A stretch of 47,084 nucleotides of DNA from an uncultured Oscillospiraceae bacterium (GTDB taxonomy: Bacteria > Bacillota > Clostridia > Oscillospirales > Oscillospiraceae). Under the pieces are notes generated by a model, which saw only the letters and a list, made by a program, of their open reading frames with translations, ran no database searches and was not told the origin of the DNA. A program made the translations under genes and the position numbers. The DNA lies in contig CALXDD010000019.1 in the NCBI GenBank assembly GCA_944386985.1, positions 1 through 47,084 of the forward strand, written 5' to 3'. Shown in pieces: positions 1 through 10,500 of the stretch; positions within the stretch are counted from its first letter, which is position 1; every line of letters begins with the position of its first letter.

Positions 1-826
1 CGTCACAAAACAGAGTATCCCGTAGCAGTCATGTACAAATTCTTCGGAGTATCCAGAAGCGGCTACTATGCCTTTGTCCATCGCCTTGGCAAGCCGGAGA
101 AGGACGCAGCTCTTGTGGGACTCATCGCACAGCAGCGGGAACGCAATTCTCACACCTACGGTTATCGGCGGATGTGGTTATGGTTGAAAAACCAGAATAT
201 TTTCTGCAAGCCCAAAACTGTACTTAGAATTATGAAGAAGTATGACCTGTCGTCTGAAATCCGCCGACGCAGGAAATGGCGGCAGATGGGGCAGCAGGTA
301 TACAAGCATAAGAATCTGCCGAACAGGGACTTTCACGCGGACAAGCCTAACAGCAAATGGGTAACGGGGACATCTTTTATATCCACACCAAACAGGGCGT
401 GCTGTACCTGTCCATAATCCGGGATTTCTATGACAACAGCATTGTGGCCTACAAAACTGGAACGGAACAAACGGTGAATCTGGTTCTGAACACCATTCGT
501 CTGGCAATGAAGCAGGAGAAAAAGAAAGTCACTGCGGAGTTGCAGCTCCACAGCGACCAAGGTGCTCAGTACACCTCACAAGCATATTTTGAACTAACTC
601 AAACTACGGCATTACGCCGTCTATGTCAAGACGAGGAAACCCCTATAACAATGCAATGGCGGAGAATTTCTTCTCTATCCTCAAAACAGAATGTATTTAC
701 CGCCACAAACCAGCTACCTTCTCACAGGCCAATGAGTTGATTGACCGCTATATTTACTTCTACAACTATGAGCGCATCCAGTTAAAAACTGGAGAGGCGT
801 TGCGCCAGCGGCGCCTCTCCGCTTAA
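1..826 (+). pseudogene. IS3-family transposase (OrfB, DDE integrase), frameshifted twice
   Basis: The frame is open from base 1, so the 5' end is cut by the window. The order of pieces is a helix-turn-helix-like and HTH_21-like region (YGYRRMWLWL), then a catalytic core with the first Asp in DIFYIHTKQG, the second Asp in LQLHSDQG, and the DDE Glu in AMAENFFSILKTE. The three pieces lie in three frames. About two extra bases near 366-372 move the frame once, and a lost base near 601-606 moves it again; each junction restores a typical IS3 sequence. All catalytic residues survive but no single frame encodes them, so the copy is probably inactive. Family assignment is strong; the exact IS is not recognised. 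Confidence 0.85.
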
Positions 827-887
827 AACGCAATCTTTCCTACCAGGGGCTCTTTTTTGTACTGTCCGCACACTCTGGGGTAGTTCA
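1..887 (+). mobile_element. IS3-family insertion sequence, right part, degenerate
   Basis: The left part lies outside the window. The element is recognised by its transposase remnant. A tentative right end is placed at 886-887, because the sequence after the transposase stop runs into GGGGTAGTTCA, and IS3-family elements end in CA. The matching left inverted repeat cannot be seen, so this end is inference. Confidence 0.45.
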
Positions 888-1019
888 ATCATTTCCACGG
901 GGGTGATCTTTTTCCTCTTCGTCGCTTTGTCGGTTCTTCCATTTCTCAAATTCCCGCTGTCCCTCGTTGCTCTTGAAAAACGCCCAAATATCCGGCAGCA
1001 GCCAGCAGGAGGAGAGCAT
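885..1019 (-). pseudogene. Possible remnant of a small gene, 44 codons
   Basis: On the minus strand a short frame reads LLPDIWAFFKSNEGQREF and then a charged helical tail ending at TGA (885-887). It looks protein-like (aromatic and charged helix, no low complexity) but has no recognisable start signal, and its end coincides with the presumed edge of the neighbouring insertion sequence. It may be the tail of a gene disrupted by that insertion. I do not recognise the family. The rest of 1020-1190 shows no gene. Confidence 0.3.
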
Positions 1020-1194
1020 TGAGGGGCAGCCTCGGGCGTACAAACAAGTACGCCCAGCGCAATGCGATGACCGTACTTTCCAACTGCGTTGACTGGACCT
1101 TGTCCGCCAAGGCCGGAAACCGCCGCAGTTTTCCCTGCGGCAATTTTCGTTTTACCACAGAAATACCACAGACAAATCTCTGTTTTGACCACTT

Positions 1195-1235
1195 GAGGGG
1201 CACTCCTTTTGTAAGGAGCGCCCCTCTTCTTGTTT
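1195..1235 (+). terminator. Hairpin terminator
   Basis: Arms 1195-1208 and 1213-1226 pair over 14 bp with one G-T wobble and a four-base loop, followed by a T-rich run on the plus strand. It lies just downstream of the end of the leftward acetyltransferase gene and may also stop that transcript. Confidence 0.55.
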
Positions 1236-1267
1236 ACAGCAGTCCAGGATTTGAGGGGACTCTTTGC

Positions 1268-1894
1268 TCAAAACAGATGCCCTGGCAGTTTCAATTTTTC
1301 CTTGGGCGGGAAGTTCCGGTCAAATTCCTCCGCCGCGGCCTCATCCACATAGTAGCCCTTCGGCGTGTGGTAGACGCCAGTGACACCGTTGAGAAAGCCG
1401 GGCTGGAGTTCGTTCAGCAGGACATAGGGAACGATCTCCTGTTCCGGTTCCCCGTGGTAGCGGATGCCTTGGGTTCCGGCCACCACAAAGCCGGACTTCC
1501 CATAGAAGTCGATGTTTCCCTCGATGCACAGGACCCCGGCCCCCAGTTCTCTGGCCAACCTCACGGAATAGTCCAGCAGATATTTGCCCAGGCCCTGCCG
1601 CTGAAGGTCAGGGCGGATGCTAATGGGACCGAAGGTCATCATGGGGATCTCCCGGCCGTCATCAGCCACGATTTTGGCCCTCATATACATCACATGGCCA
1701 ATGAGCTCCCCGTTCCTCTCCATGACCAAGTCCAGCTCCGGTACAAAGTCCGGATCTTTGCGCAGCACATGGATCACATAGTGCTCCAGACAGCCGGGGC
1801 GATACACATTCCAAAAAGCCTCCCGGGTCAGATGCTCTACGGCAGCGTAGTCTGCCGGCATCTCCCGGCGGATGATGATATTGTCCTGTCTCAT
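1268..1894 (-). CDS. GNAT-family N-acetyltransferase
   Basis: The predicted protein of 208 residues transfers an acetyl group from acetyl-CoA to an unidentified amine substrate, most likely in the cytoplasm. The acetyl-CoA binding motif is visible as QRQGLGKYLL after the beta-strand IRPDL, typical of GNAT motif A, and the late segment IDFYGKSGFV is the usual GNAT beta6-turn region. The C-terminal third (residues about 150-208) carries the extra strand block seen in YhbS-like members. The ATG at 1894 was chosen over the upstream in-frame ATG at 1948 because GAGGAGG lies 5 bases before it. It is downstream of tag on the same strand (30-base gap), so the two are probably cotranscribed. The substrate cannot be told from sequence. 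Confidence 0.88.
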   Translation of the reverse strand: MRQDNIIIRREMPADYAAVEHLTREAFWNVYRPGCLEHYVIHVLRKDPDFVPELDLVMERNGELIGHVMYMRAKIVADDGREIPMMTFGPISIRPDLQRQGLGKYLLDYSVRLARELGAGVLCIEGNIDFYGKSGFVVAGTQGIRYHGEPEQEIVPYVLLNELQPGFLNGVTGVYHTPKGYYVDEAAAEEFDRNFPPKEKLKLPGHLF

Positions 1895-1923
1895 AGTTCC
1901 TCCTCGATATGGTACAGTCGAAG

Positions 1924-2481
1924 TTATGATCTCTTTATCTGCCTGCAAAAACAGGTTTCCTCGTGGGAATTGATGACTCCCACCGCCTGCAGGTAAGAGT
2001 AGATAATGACCGTCCCCACGAACTTCATACCCCGGCGCTTCAGGTCCTTGGAAACGGCATCCGACAACTCTGAGCTAACCTTGCCTGTCTCATAGATTTC
2101 TTGTCCTTCCGTCCAGTGCCAGAGATAGCGGTCAAAGCTCCCCCACTCCTGCTGGATGGTTCGGAATATCCTGGCGTTGTTTACGGCGGCGCGGATTTTC
2201 AATTTGTTACGGATAATGCCGGAATCCTGCCCCAGCGCCGCCAGCTTTTCCTCACCGTATCCGCAGACCTTCTCCAGGTCAAAGCTGTCAAATGCCTGTT
2301 GGAAAGCCTCCCGCTTGTTGAGGATGCATTCCCAGGAGAGCCCCGCCTGGAAGCTCTCCAAAATCAGCATTTCAAACAGTTTGCGGTCATCGTGAGCAGG
2401 GACGCCCCACTCCTCATCGTGGTATTGAATATAACGTAGGTTCTTAGAGTCTGCCCAACGGCACCGAACTTTTTCCTGCAT
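1924..2481 (-). CDS. tag: DNA-3-methyladenine glycosylase I
   Basis: The 185-residue protein removes 3-methyladenine from alkylated DNA, the first step of base excision repair. The family signature is clear: a Cys near the start (RCRWADS), YHDEEWG, the LESFQAGLSWECIL segment of the HhH-like core, and a late His-x3-Cys (HEETC). The early Cys, the His of YHDEEW and the late His and Cys match the four zinc ligands known in Escherichia coli Tag. Length fits the family. The start at 2481 is favoured by AAGGAG six bases upstream; an ATG at 2496 is also in frame but overlaps the stop of the small frameshifted gene upstream. Likely cotranscribed with the downstream acetyltransferase. Confidence 0.93.
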   Translation of the reverse strand: MQEKVRCRWADSKNLRYIQYHDEEWGVPAHDDRKLFEMLILESFQAGLSWECILNKREAFQQAFDSFDLEKVCGYGEEKLAALGQDSGIIRNKLKIRAAVNNARIFRTIQQEWGSFDRYLWHWTEGQEIYETGKVSSELSDAVSKDLKRRGMKFVGTVIIYSYLQAVGVINSHEETCFCRQIKRS

Positions 2482-2492
2482 ATCGTACTCCT

Positions 2493-2797
2493 TCATTGCT
2501 GCAGTTTCAGCAAAAATTTGCTGGCCAACTGATATATCTGCTGTACTTCCTTTTTGGTAAGATCCCTGGTATACAACATCAACTGCGGATATTTTTGCTG
2601 ATACCTTTCAGCGCGTTTCCTTTGGACTTGCGGACATACTTACTTTTATCGCTACGGAGAGCGCTCCGCAATTCTACCGCCGTTTTGGGACGCTCCTTAT
2701 CCATCCCCATAGCATCGCACTCTACCGGAGTGTAGGACCTGTGATATGCCTCTGCCTCGGTTTTCACCAGCTTCATGCCGTCTGCCTCTTTTTTCAC
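2493..2797 (-). pseudogene. Small hypothetical gene, frameshifted
   Basis: Two coding-like pieces lie in different minus-strand frames. The first (from ATG at 2797) is charged and includes MGMDKERPKTAVELR; it loses sense near 2610-2625. The second runs in the next frame as QRKRAERYQQKYPQLMLYTR and continues to a helix rich in Leu and Lys, stopping at 2493-2495. In the second frame, stops occur immediately upstream, so a frameshift rather than two genes is the simpler reading. The stop overlaps an ATG just ahead of tag, hinting at former coupling. The family is not recognised. Downstream on the plus coordinate, 2798-2971 shows no gene. Confidence 0.5.
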
Positions 2798-2971
2798 TGA
2801 TCAATTGTGTTCTCAGTATAACCCCTTCTCTTTTCATTCACAAGCGGTTATCCCTTACGCGGACTATCAGGTTTCATTCCTAAAGCTCCGCCACTGAATA
2901 AAGAAACACGAAGGAGCGTAACACACTTTAAATGTGTACCCGCTTCTCGCTATATCATATTTGTTTTATAC

Positions 2972-3235
2972 TTACCTTTGAAATTCCGCCCAGGTGATCT
3001 TCCCCACCGGCTTGTCCCCCAGGTGAGGATTGATATTTCTCTTGATATAACCCCGGCGGCCCTCCAATGTAGAGGGTCACACCAAGGGGACAGTGTATCC
3101 CTCCAGCCAGCGGCCCAGCCACTGACCCAAGGGACCATGTTGTGCTCTCTGCTTCAAGAGTTCCTGTGCCTGCTGCCATTTCTGCCGCTCCTCCATTTGT
3201 ATGCCAATGGGAAAATGGCGTAGGCCTATCGTTGT
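2972..3235 (-). pseudogene. Tyrosine recombinase (integrase) N-terminal fragment with in-frame TGA
   Basis: A minus-strand frame encodes the N-terminal DNA-binding part of a Tn916-like or phage-type integrase: a helical segment (EERQKWQQAQELLKQR), then GRWLEGYTVPLV, an in-frame TGA, PSTLEG and RGYIKRNINPHLGDKP, the last being the typical start of the core-binding (SAM-like) domain. The frame stops at 2972-2974, so the core-binding domain is incomplete and the catalytic domain with Arg-His-Arg-Tyr is absent. Upstream, a TAA precedes the fragment. This is a dead stump and marks a former integration event. The family call rests on the residue pattern alone. Confidence 0.65.
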
Positions 3236-3288
3236 TTACACCGTACTAAAAGCAGGTATCTGGCGGTTCGATCCTCTTTCGCAAGCAA

Positions 3289-3324
3289 GGAAGGGCAGCG
3301 GGGATATATCCCCGCTGCCCTTCC
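3289..3324 (-). terminator. Terminator of the surface-protein gene
   Basis: Arms of 16 bp (3289-3304 and 3309-3324) form a perfect, GC-rich hairpin with loop TATA, 32 bases past the stop codon of the leftward SLH gene. The run after the stem on the minus strand is only weakly T-rich. Confidence 0.65.
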
Positions 3325-3355
3325 TGCTATGGTGAAGTGAGACGGATAAAAACGA

Positions 3356-6300
3356 TTATTGTGCCAAGGTTCCAGCAAATCGCATCAGGATGGTGGCGGC
3401 CTGCGCTCTGGTGGCCTGCCCTCTGGAATTCAGCCAGTCATTACTCACACCGGCAATCAGGCCTCGCTCCACAGCCCAAATCATGGCCGGCTGCGCCCAA
3501 CTGCTGATCTGTGCCCCATCCGCAAAGGATGAGAGGCTGCCATCCGCATGCGGGCTCCCTGCATACCGCCACAGCATGGCGGCCATCTGCTCCCGTGTAA
3601 TGGGGTCATTCGGGCCAAACTTGCCGTTGCCATAGCCAGTGGCCACACCTGCGCCGGCGGCCCAGCGAACCGCTTCGCCATACCAGTTCTCTGGCGTTAC
3701 ATCGTCGTAGTCCAGGGAGGCGCTGACAATCGGGCTGCCTTCCAGCCGCCAGAGAATGGTGACGATCATGCCCCGGGTAATGGCGGTATTGGGTGCAAAT
3801 GTGTTTTTGCCGGTGCCCATCATCAGGCCGTTTTCCACACAGTAATGGACACCGTCGTGATACCAGGCGCTCCTGTCCGCATCGGCGAATGGAGCCAAGG
3901 GGCAGCTTTCGTCCCGGGGACAGTCGGATACGCCGGTCAATTCCCGGAAGGTGACGGTAATGGTCACACTTCCGTCTGGCTGTGTAAAGGTGTAGGTTCC
4001 ATCGTCATTGGGGGTAACTGCTACCGGATTTCCGTTGGGACCGGTGACGATGACCTCATCTGCTGTGAAGCCCTCCTCGGGTGTGGGGATAATGGTCACT
4101 TTGTCGCCCTTCTGCGGGTTCTTCGGGCCGGTGGTAACCGAGCCGTGCTCCGTCTGTTCTATGTTGGGGGGATAGGCAGGCGTAGATATCCCGCCTCCGG
4201 AACCACTGCCGCCATCCGGAAGAGTAGGTGTCACCGGCGCATCGCTGTATCCGATGGCATAGGTGGAGAAGCATTTGACATACAAGATCAGGCCGGTCTT
4301 ATCTCTGCTGACAGCAAAGTATTCGCCCAACGCATTCTTGTTAGCTTCCCCTTCCTTCAGTTCTTCCGCCTGCTTATCCGCAGCATTTCCGGTTTCGCTG
4401 TGAACACGGTAGACGGAATAGCTCGCTTTACCCTGCAGCTGCGCAGACAGCGGCAGCAGGATCTCCAGCAGGACGCTGGATTGGGCGATGGGGGTGATTT
4501 TGCCGGACGGCTGATCCTCATCCGTCACCGTTTTTTGCAGCGCATAATCCATGACCAGACCCACGGTAACGGAGTCATCCATCGTTGCCGCTATTTTTTC
4601 CATATCCCCGGCGATGGTCTGATCTTCCTTTTGTTTTTCATCAGCGATAAAGGTGATTTCCACCTTGCCGCCTGCGCTGACCTTCTCTTGATCGTCCTCT
4701 GTGTACACTGTCCCATCAATGTTTTTAAATATGGTGTCCAGGTTGCCCACCACGATGTCGGGACTGCCGGGAATCACTTCCACAACAGAGTTGGTGGCGC
4801 CTTTCGGAAGGACAGCGTTACAACTCTTGTCTTCGGTGAGCTCCACCTTGCTGGTGACAGTACGCACATCCTTGGTGACCACCAGGTTATAGATGCCGGG
4901 AACGAGATTTACAAACTTGAACTTGCCGTCCTCCCCTGTGGCAACCTCGCTGATCTTGTTTGCCCCCAGCCACAGGCTGACCACTGCATTTTCCGCCTTG
5001 GTATTCTCTCCATCTGTTTTCTCCGTGACGGTGCCCTCCACTTCAAACACCGCCTGCCACTGGGCGGTGAAGGTCACATTCCGGGCGGGCATGGCAAAGC
5101 GGTCGCCGGGCTGATAAATCCTGGCATCGCCTTCAACCATCCAGCCGGCGAAGAGGTAGTCCTCCTTCGTGAAGGGGTTGGCAGGCAAAGTGATCTGGCC
5201 GCCTGCCACGGCAGTCTGCGCAGCTGGCGCGGTACCCTCGGCACTCTTCCCGCCTTCAAAGGACACTGTATACACTATGGGCGGAGCCTGCGTGAGGGTA
5301 AGGACGCCCACCTGCATCTCCGTGCTGCCGTCGGTGTGGCGGTAGTTGGGATTGGTGATCTCCACCCAGATCTCATAGCCGCCCTCCTTCTTTGGCGCGG
5401 ACACCTCTTTGCCATCCTGCCGGTAGGTGACGGTATAGGGACACGCGGTATCGTCCGCGGTAATAGATGCGTACTTTTCGCCGCCGTCAGCCTGTACTGT
5501 ATTGCCCGCCACGGCGAAGATCACAGGCTTGGGTTGGATGGTCAGGGTGGCTGTGCTGTTTTTCAGGGTGTAGTTGGACGCGTCGTCACCGATGAGGGTG
5601 GCAGTCAGTGCATAGGAACCGGCATTGTCCGGAATAGCTTCGTTGACCTTGGCTGAGACCTTATCACCGCCCACGATACCGGAGATCTTTACCTGAACCT
5701 CCTCCTCGTCACCGTACACTTGATCCAAGCCCAGCCAGGCGGTGGAAATCTCCTTGGGGCTGATCTTCACCGCGACCGCGTCGCTGGCGGCCGTTTGGCT
5801 CTGGCCGCCGTCGTTGGCGGTGACCTTGACCATATAGCTTCCGCTGCCGGCCACATCCGTCAGGGTCAGGGAGGAACCGCTTGCGTTGGTGATGGGTGCA
5901 GCGCTGCCGCCCTTATACCATGCGTAAGTATAGGTCACGCTGTCAGCTGCATGATTGGGGACGGCGGTGAGAGTGATGGTCTCGCCATAAACGGCGTTGG
6001 TCTTGTCAGCAGTAAGTTCCACCGCAAACCCCTCCATCGTCCAGTGGGCGGTGTAGGTTTTGTCGCCGGTCGTACCTGTGGGAATGGTAACGTTTTTTTG
6101 CGGCGTTGTGTCAGCGTTTTCCGTCCAGCCTGCAAAGGTATAGCCCGGCTTGCTCGGATTGACCAGCGAAAACGCCGCCGTTTCCACCGTGTAACTCTTG
6201 GGATTGTTCTGCCCATCGGCAAGACTGCCGCCGTTCAGTTCATAGGTTATGGTATAGACAACCGCCGTCCATCTCGCCTTGAGGGTCAAATCAGCTGTAA

Positions 6301-7522
6301 CGGTGTCCTTCTCAAAGTCCCACTTTGTTTCGCCATTGTACCAGCCGTCCAGGATATAGCCGGTTTTGCCGGCAGCAGGCTCGGTCACTGTTGCACCGTA
6401 GGCAAGGCCTGTTGCATCCGGGACAGCGGTTCCTCCGTTTTCGTCAAAGGTAACCGTGAGGGTCCGGGTACCTGCTCCGATGGTAACTTGGGTCTGCTCA
6501 CTGGCGAATACGGTTTCGTTTGCCGGATAGCGAACATTGACAGTCATTTCCGCAGGCAGACCGGTCAAGGGACTACCGGTGCCATTTTCCCAATCGCCAG
6601 CGCCAATCTGATATTCCATGCCGGAGGTGATACCGAAGACGGTACCGTCGCCCCTGCCTTTGACGGTCTCGTCGGTTTTGGTAATACCAGAGGGGGCTGC
6701 CGGGCGGGGCGGAATGTGAATTTCTGTCCAGTCCGAGGGCGTGTGGGTCTCGCTGCCCGGTCTGAGGATGTAGAGCGTCGAGCCGGGGCTGACGGTACCG
6801 CCGGAAGCTACCGCGCTGCCGCCCGTCTTTTCGGTGTAGACCTCGTAGCCATCCAGCACGGTGATCGTTTCCGTTTGGTAATGGATAATATAGCCTTCGC
6901 CCTCGGCAGGCTTGGTTTGGCTGGCCTTTGTGATCGTCACGGCAATTGCGTTGCTGGATGCAGCGGCTTTTTCCCCGTTGTCCTTTCGTGTGGCGGTAAC
7001 TTCGCACTGGTAATAGTATGTACCCACTGCAAGATCCGCCGAGATGGTGCAACTGCTCCCGGTGGCTGCTGATAGTTTCGTACCGTCGCTGTACCACTGA
7101 TAGGTATAGGTGTATCCTGCATCCTGTACAACATCGACCCAAACCGTACCATTTTCCGTGCCGTAAACCTGTGTGACGTCATTTCCGGCAGACACCGCCG
7201 GTGCGGCGGCCGGAATGGCAGTCCACATGGCGGCGATGGTAAGATCCGCCGTCACCGCCGCACGGAAGTCATAGGCGGTGCCGTTCTGATACCAACCGGC
7301 AAAGGTATAGCCCGCACGGATCGGATCTGCCGGCCGGGTGGCATAATCGCCTGAAACCACCAGCTGCGGGGGGACCGCGTGGCCCTCACCGTCAAACATC
7401 ACGGAATGTACGGTGATATGGGCGCTTCCCGTGTTATTGGCAGCGTCTGTGGCCGTCACAGTGTAGGTTCCGGCCGTGTACGCGATAAAAGTTCCGGTAT
7501 AAACGCCGTCGCCGTCCGGCAT
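3356..7522 (-). CDS. SLH-domain surface protein, C-terminal part (split by in-frame TGA)
   Basis: This 1388-residue frame is the same frame as the gene at 7541-12100 and continues after a single TGA, so it is the downstream part of one surface protein. No signal peptide and no good ribosome site is seen at its first ATG, so separate translation is doubtful. In order: Ig-like segments, two or more Listeria-Bacteroides (InlB B) repeats (FDENGGTAVPD and ITYELNGGSLADG with GYTFAGW), a YDG/MBG-like domain ending in DDASNYTLKNS, another GW-type repeat, a carboxypeptidase-regulatory-like beta sandwich (VSLWLGANKISEV), a Gly-Ser linker, and three SLH domains in the last about 180 residues (FADADRSAWYHDGV; YGEAVRWAAGAGVATGYG; WAVERGLIAGVSN). 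SLH domains anchor proteins to pyruvylated wall polymers. A strong terminator follows. Confidence 0.85.
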   Translation of the reverse strand: MPDGDGVYTGTFIAYTAGTYTVTATDAANNTGSAHITVHSVMFDGEGHAVPPQLVVSGDYATRPADPIRAGYTFAGWYQNGTAYDFRAAVTADLTIAAMWTAIPAAAPAVSAGNDVTQVYGTENGTVWVDVVQDAGYTYTYQWYSDGTKLSAATGSSCTISADLAVGTYYYQCEVTATRKDNGEKAAASSNAIAVTITKASQTKPAEGEGYIIHYQTETITVLDGYEVYTEKTGGSAVASGGTVSPGSTLYILRPGSETHTPSDWTEIHIPPRPAAPSGITKTDETVKGRGDGTVFGITSGMEYQIGAGDWENGTGSPLTGLPAEMTVNVRYPANETVFASEQTQVTIGAGTRTLTVTFDENGGTAVPDATGLAYGATVTEPAAGKTGYILDGWYNGETKWDFEKDTVTADLTLKARWTAVVYTITYELNGGSLADGQNNPKSYTVETAAFSLVNPSKPGYTFAGWTENADTTPQKNVTIPTGTTGDKTYTAHWTMEGFAVELTADKTNAVYGETITLTAVPNHAADSVTYTYAWYKGGSAAPITNASGSSLTLTDVAGSGSYMVKVTANDGGQSQTAASDAVAVKISPKEISTAWLGLDQVYGDEEEVQVKISGIVGGDKVSAKVNEAIPDNAGSYALTATLIGDDASNYTLKNSTATLTIQPKPVIFAVAGNTVQADGGEKYASITADDTACPYTVTYRQDGKEVSAPKKEGGYEIWVEITNPNYRHTDGSTEMQVGVLTLTQAPPIVYTVSFEGGKSAEGTAPAAQTAVAGGQITLPANPFTKEDYLFAGWMVEGDARIYQPGDRFAMPARNVTFTAQWQAVFEVEGTVTEKTDGENTKAENAVVSLWLGANKISEVATGEDGKFKFVNLVPGIYNLVVTKDVRTVTSKVELTEDKSCNAVLPKGATNSVVEVIPGSPDIVVGNLDTIFKNIDGTVYTEDDQEKVSAGGKVEITFIADEKQKEDQTIAGDMEKIAATMDDSVTVGLVMDYALQKTVTDEDQPSGKITPIAQSSVLLEILLPLSAQLQGKASYSVYRVHSETGNAADKQAEELKEGEANKNALGEYFAVSRDKTGLILYVKCFSTYAIGYSDAPVTPTLPDGGSGSGGGISTPAYPPNIEQTEHGSVTTGPKNPQKGDKVTIIPTPEEGFTADEVIVTGPNGNPVAVTPNDDGTYTFTQPDGSVTITVTFRELTGVSDCPRDESCPLAPFADADRSAWYHDGVHYCVENGLMMGTGKNTFAPNTAITRGMIVTILWRLEGSPIVSASLDYDDVTPENWYGEAVRWAAGAGVATGYGNGKFGPNDPITREQMAAMLWRYAGSPHADGSLSSFADGAQISSWAQPAMIWAVERGLIAGVSNDWLNSRGQATRAQAATILMRFAGTLAQ

Positions 7523-7540
7523 CAGTGCAACAGCTGGATT

Positions 7541-10500
7541 TCAGCCGCCCTCAATGGTAACACTGGGCGGGGCACCGCCTTCCTCCAGCACCGATACATG
7601 AATTGTCAGCGTTTTTGCACCGTTGGAAGCAGCGCTCAAGCGCACCGTGGGTGCCACAAGGTCTTGCTGTATGCTAACCGTCATAGGATCGCTTGTCACC
7701 ACATGACCGGCCGCGTCCGTGACGATGATATAATAAGCGCCGCTTTGCGTAAAGGTCAGGCTGCCGGTAATGGGACTACTCGTGGGAAAGGTCACAGTTT
7801 CATCCAATGCAAAGCCTTCCGGCAGCTGCACAGAGACAATGGCAGAGTCCCCCGCGGTAATGGTGTAATCGTAGGTCACACCATGGTCGGTTCCGGCTTG
7901 TGTCACGGTGACAGCAGGCGCGGACAGATTTACGGTATATTCCCCTGATGTGTCGTTTGCCGTGTTCCCCGCGTTGTCCGCAGTGGTGACGGTCAGGGTC
8001 CAGGTACCGCTCTGACCGGGGGATGTCGTGGTATAGACACCGCTGCCGCCGGTAAATACAGCGGCCACATTTGTGCTGCCGTTGCTCCATGTCCCCGTCA
8101 CAGTTCGGATCCCTGACTCGCCGTCGCTGGCGCGCACCGTCAGGGTGACGGCTTCGGTGTGGCTGGTATTGGTGAGATCCACGATTTCCACTGTGGGAGC
8201 GGTTTGGTCCAGCTTGGACACTGTGACCATTTTGGTAATGGTTTCGTCGTTACTCTGAAGGGTAAAGGTGTAGGCGCCGTTGGACGTGGCGGTATAGGTG
8301 CTGCCGGAAACGGCCATGGTCGTTCCGTTTGGCGTTTTTACCTCTACCGTGGCGTTGGCGGGGCTGCGGTTGACCGCGATTTGGCGGGACTGCGCCCAGT
8401 TGGTGTTGTCCGTCTCCACGGTAAGGCTGGGCGGCTGCACGGGTTCACTGCCGGTGAAAATATAGAAGTTGCTGGCGTAGGTAGATACGCCGTCGCCGTT
8501 GGTGGCCCGGGCGTGGAGATACCAGATTCCCTCTGTCTGCCGGGTGGAGACGGTGCTGCCGCTGGCAACGATCTGCCAGCCGATGGTGGGGGTAGCGGAA
8601 GAATCGCTCCACACATATTCCAGCTTGGCGCCGGCGGTGCTGGTAGAAACGGCTGCGCTGAGGGTGCCGCTGGTGTTGGTGATGTCGCTCACCGTGACCG
8701 TGGGTGCGTTGGCGCCGGTGCCCAGGCCGGCGCCTGTATTGCCGTCCGTTACGCTGCCGCTGGTATTCGTGCCGGTATCATCCGCCATGTCCTTGATATT
8801 TTCGGCGTTGGTGATGGACTGCACCGCCAGGGTGCCGGTGGCGTTTTGGGATACGCTGCCGGTAAAATAGAGCACATTGGTATTTACGCCGCCGGCGTAG
8901 TGGAGGGTGCCCCAGTTGGTCACTACCTGCACACTGCTGATAGACGAGCTGTTGGTACTGTCCACAATCTCGTCAAAGACCAGTGCAACCGTGATACGGT
9001 CCCCCGGCAGGTAACTGCCCCCCGCCATTGGGGCCACGCCCAGCAGCTGGGGTTCTTCGGCGTCCAGATATTTCAAATAGTGCGTGACTTCCTTTGTAGT
9101 CCACTCATCATCTCCGCTGCCGCTGCCGGCAAAGCCAACGGTCAATTCTTCTGTACTCACCGGGAACTTGATATAACCGTCTCCCTTGTAAGTAGTTTCT
9201 TCACGCCAGGTTTCCGTTTTCAGATTTGGAACGCTGCTATTAACATTAGGGAATGTATAGCCTGCGTATGTGCCATTCTGCTTATCTCCTCCATGTGTAA
9301 AAATCGCAGCATAGACGGCGCTGTCCATGGTACCTTTCCAATTCCCCTCATATGGATACTGGCTCAAGTCGATACCCTCTCCGGGTGAAATCTGGATATG
9401 CTGATAACCGTCATTTACTTCCTTCGCCTGAAACGACAGTTTGTATTGGATATTTTGCGCAACAGCGGCCGTATAGCCGGAAGTCGGAAGGATATTGCTG
9501 ACTGTGACAATCTCCTTGGCATTGCTGCCTTCTTTAGGGTTCGTATTGCTGTCATTATTCGTCCAGCCCTTGCCTACTCCGTCATAATCTCCACGAGACG
9601 TTTCGCCGGAAGGTGTGGATGTCCAATACTCGTTGAACAGCTTGGCGTCCACTCGATAATCGTCGCTAACAGTCATGGTGCGCTGGGCGCTTTTCTTGTT
9701 ACTGTCAATGGCCGCGCCGCCGACTGCCCGGTAGATCTCAAGGAAATAGGTACGGTCGGCGTTGGAGTAGGCGGTGGCGGCGTTCTCACCGTAGGTGCTG
9801 GTCACGCTGTACTCTGAAACTGTGACGGTTTTGCTCGTCTCTCTCGCCGCAAAGGTCACGCTGTCAGCTTGGTGCTCAAAATGCGTCCCGCCGATGGCGG
9901 AGCCGTTGACCGTGCGGTAGTAAACGGTCTGTTCGCCGTCGGTACCGCCGGTTCGGGTGATGGTGAACGTATGATCGCCATTGTTGGTAACAGAGAACGT
10001 TCCATAGTATGGAGTTCCCACGCCAAAGCCCTCGCTCTGTTCACCGTAGATGATGGTGCCGTCACCGGCAATCGCGTAGGCCCGGGCGTAGTAGGTCACG
10101 CCATAGGCCAGCTTGCTGCCGTCTACGGAGACGGAAAGCGTGCCGCCCTTTGTGTCTACAGCGGGGCTGGTGGTCACCTTACCGTCGTTGAGTGTCAAAG
10201 TGGGATTTTGCACAGCGCCGTAGACAATGCCGGTCTCAGTGTAGGTCAGGCCGCCGGTATAGGTCATGGTGGAAGAAAGAGCGAATGTCCCCGTCCCGCT
10301 CACGGTGGTCTGCGTCAGCGCCGCAGGCTGGGGCAGCACAGTGACGGTGAGTCGGGCGGTGGCAGGCGTAAAGCCCTCTTTTTCCACTCTGTAGGTAACT
10401 GTCTTTTCTCCCGGCATATTGGCGTCAATGGTGCTCGGAGAGATGTCCGCCGTATCAGAGTGGGACTTGATAAAACCTCTGAGCCATTCTTCATCAAGCC

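Noticed and set aside
2978-3223. Plus-strand open frame of 81 codons
   Set aside because: The minus strand carries a clear integrase fragment here; the plus frame is its shadow.
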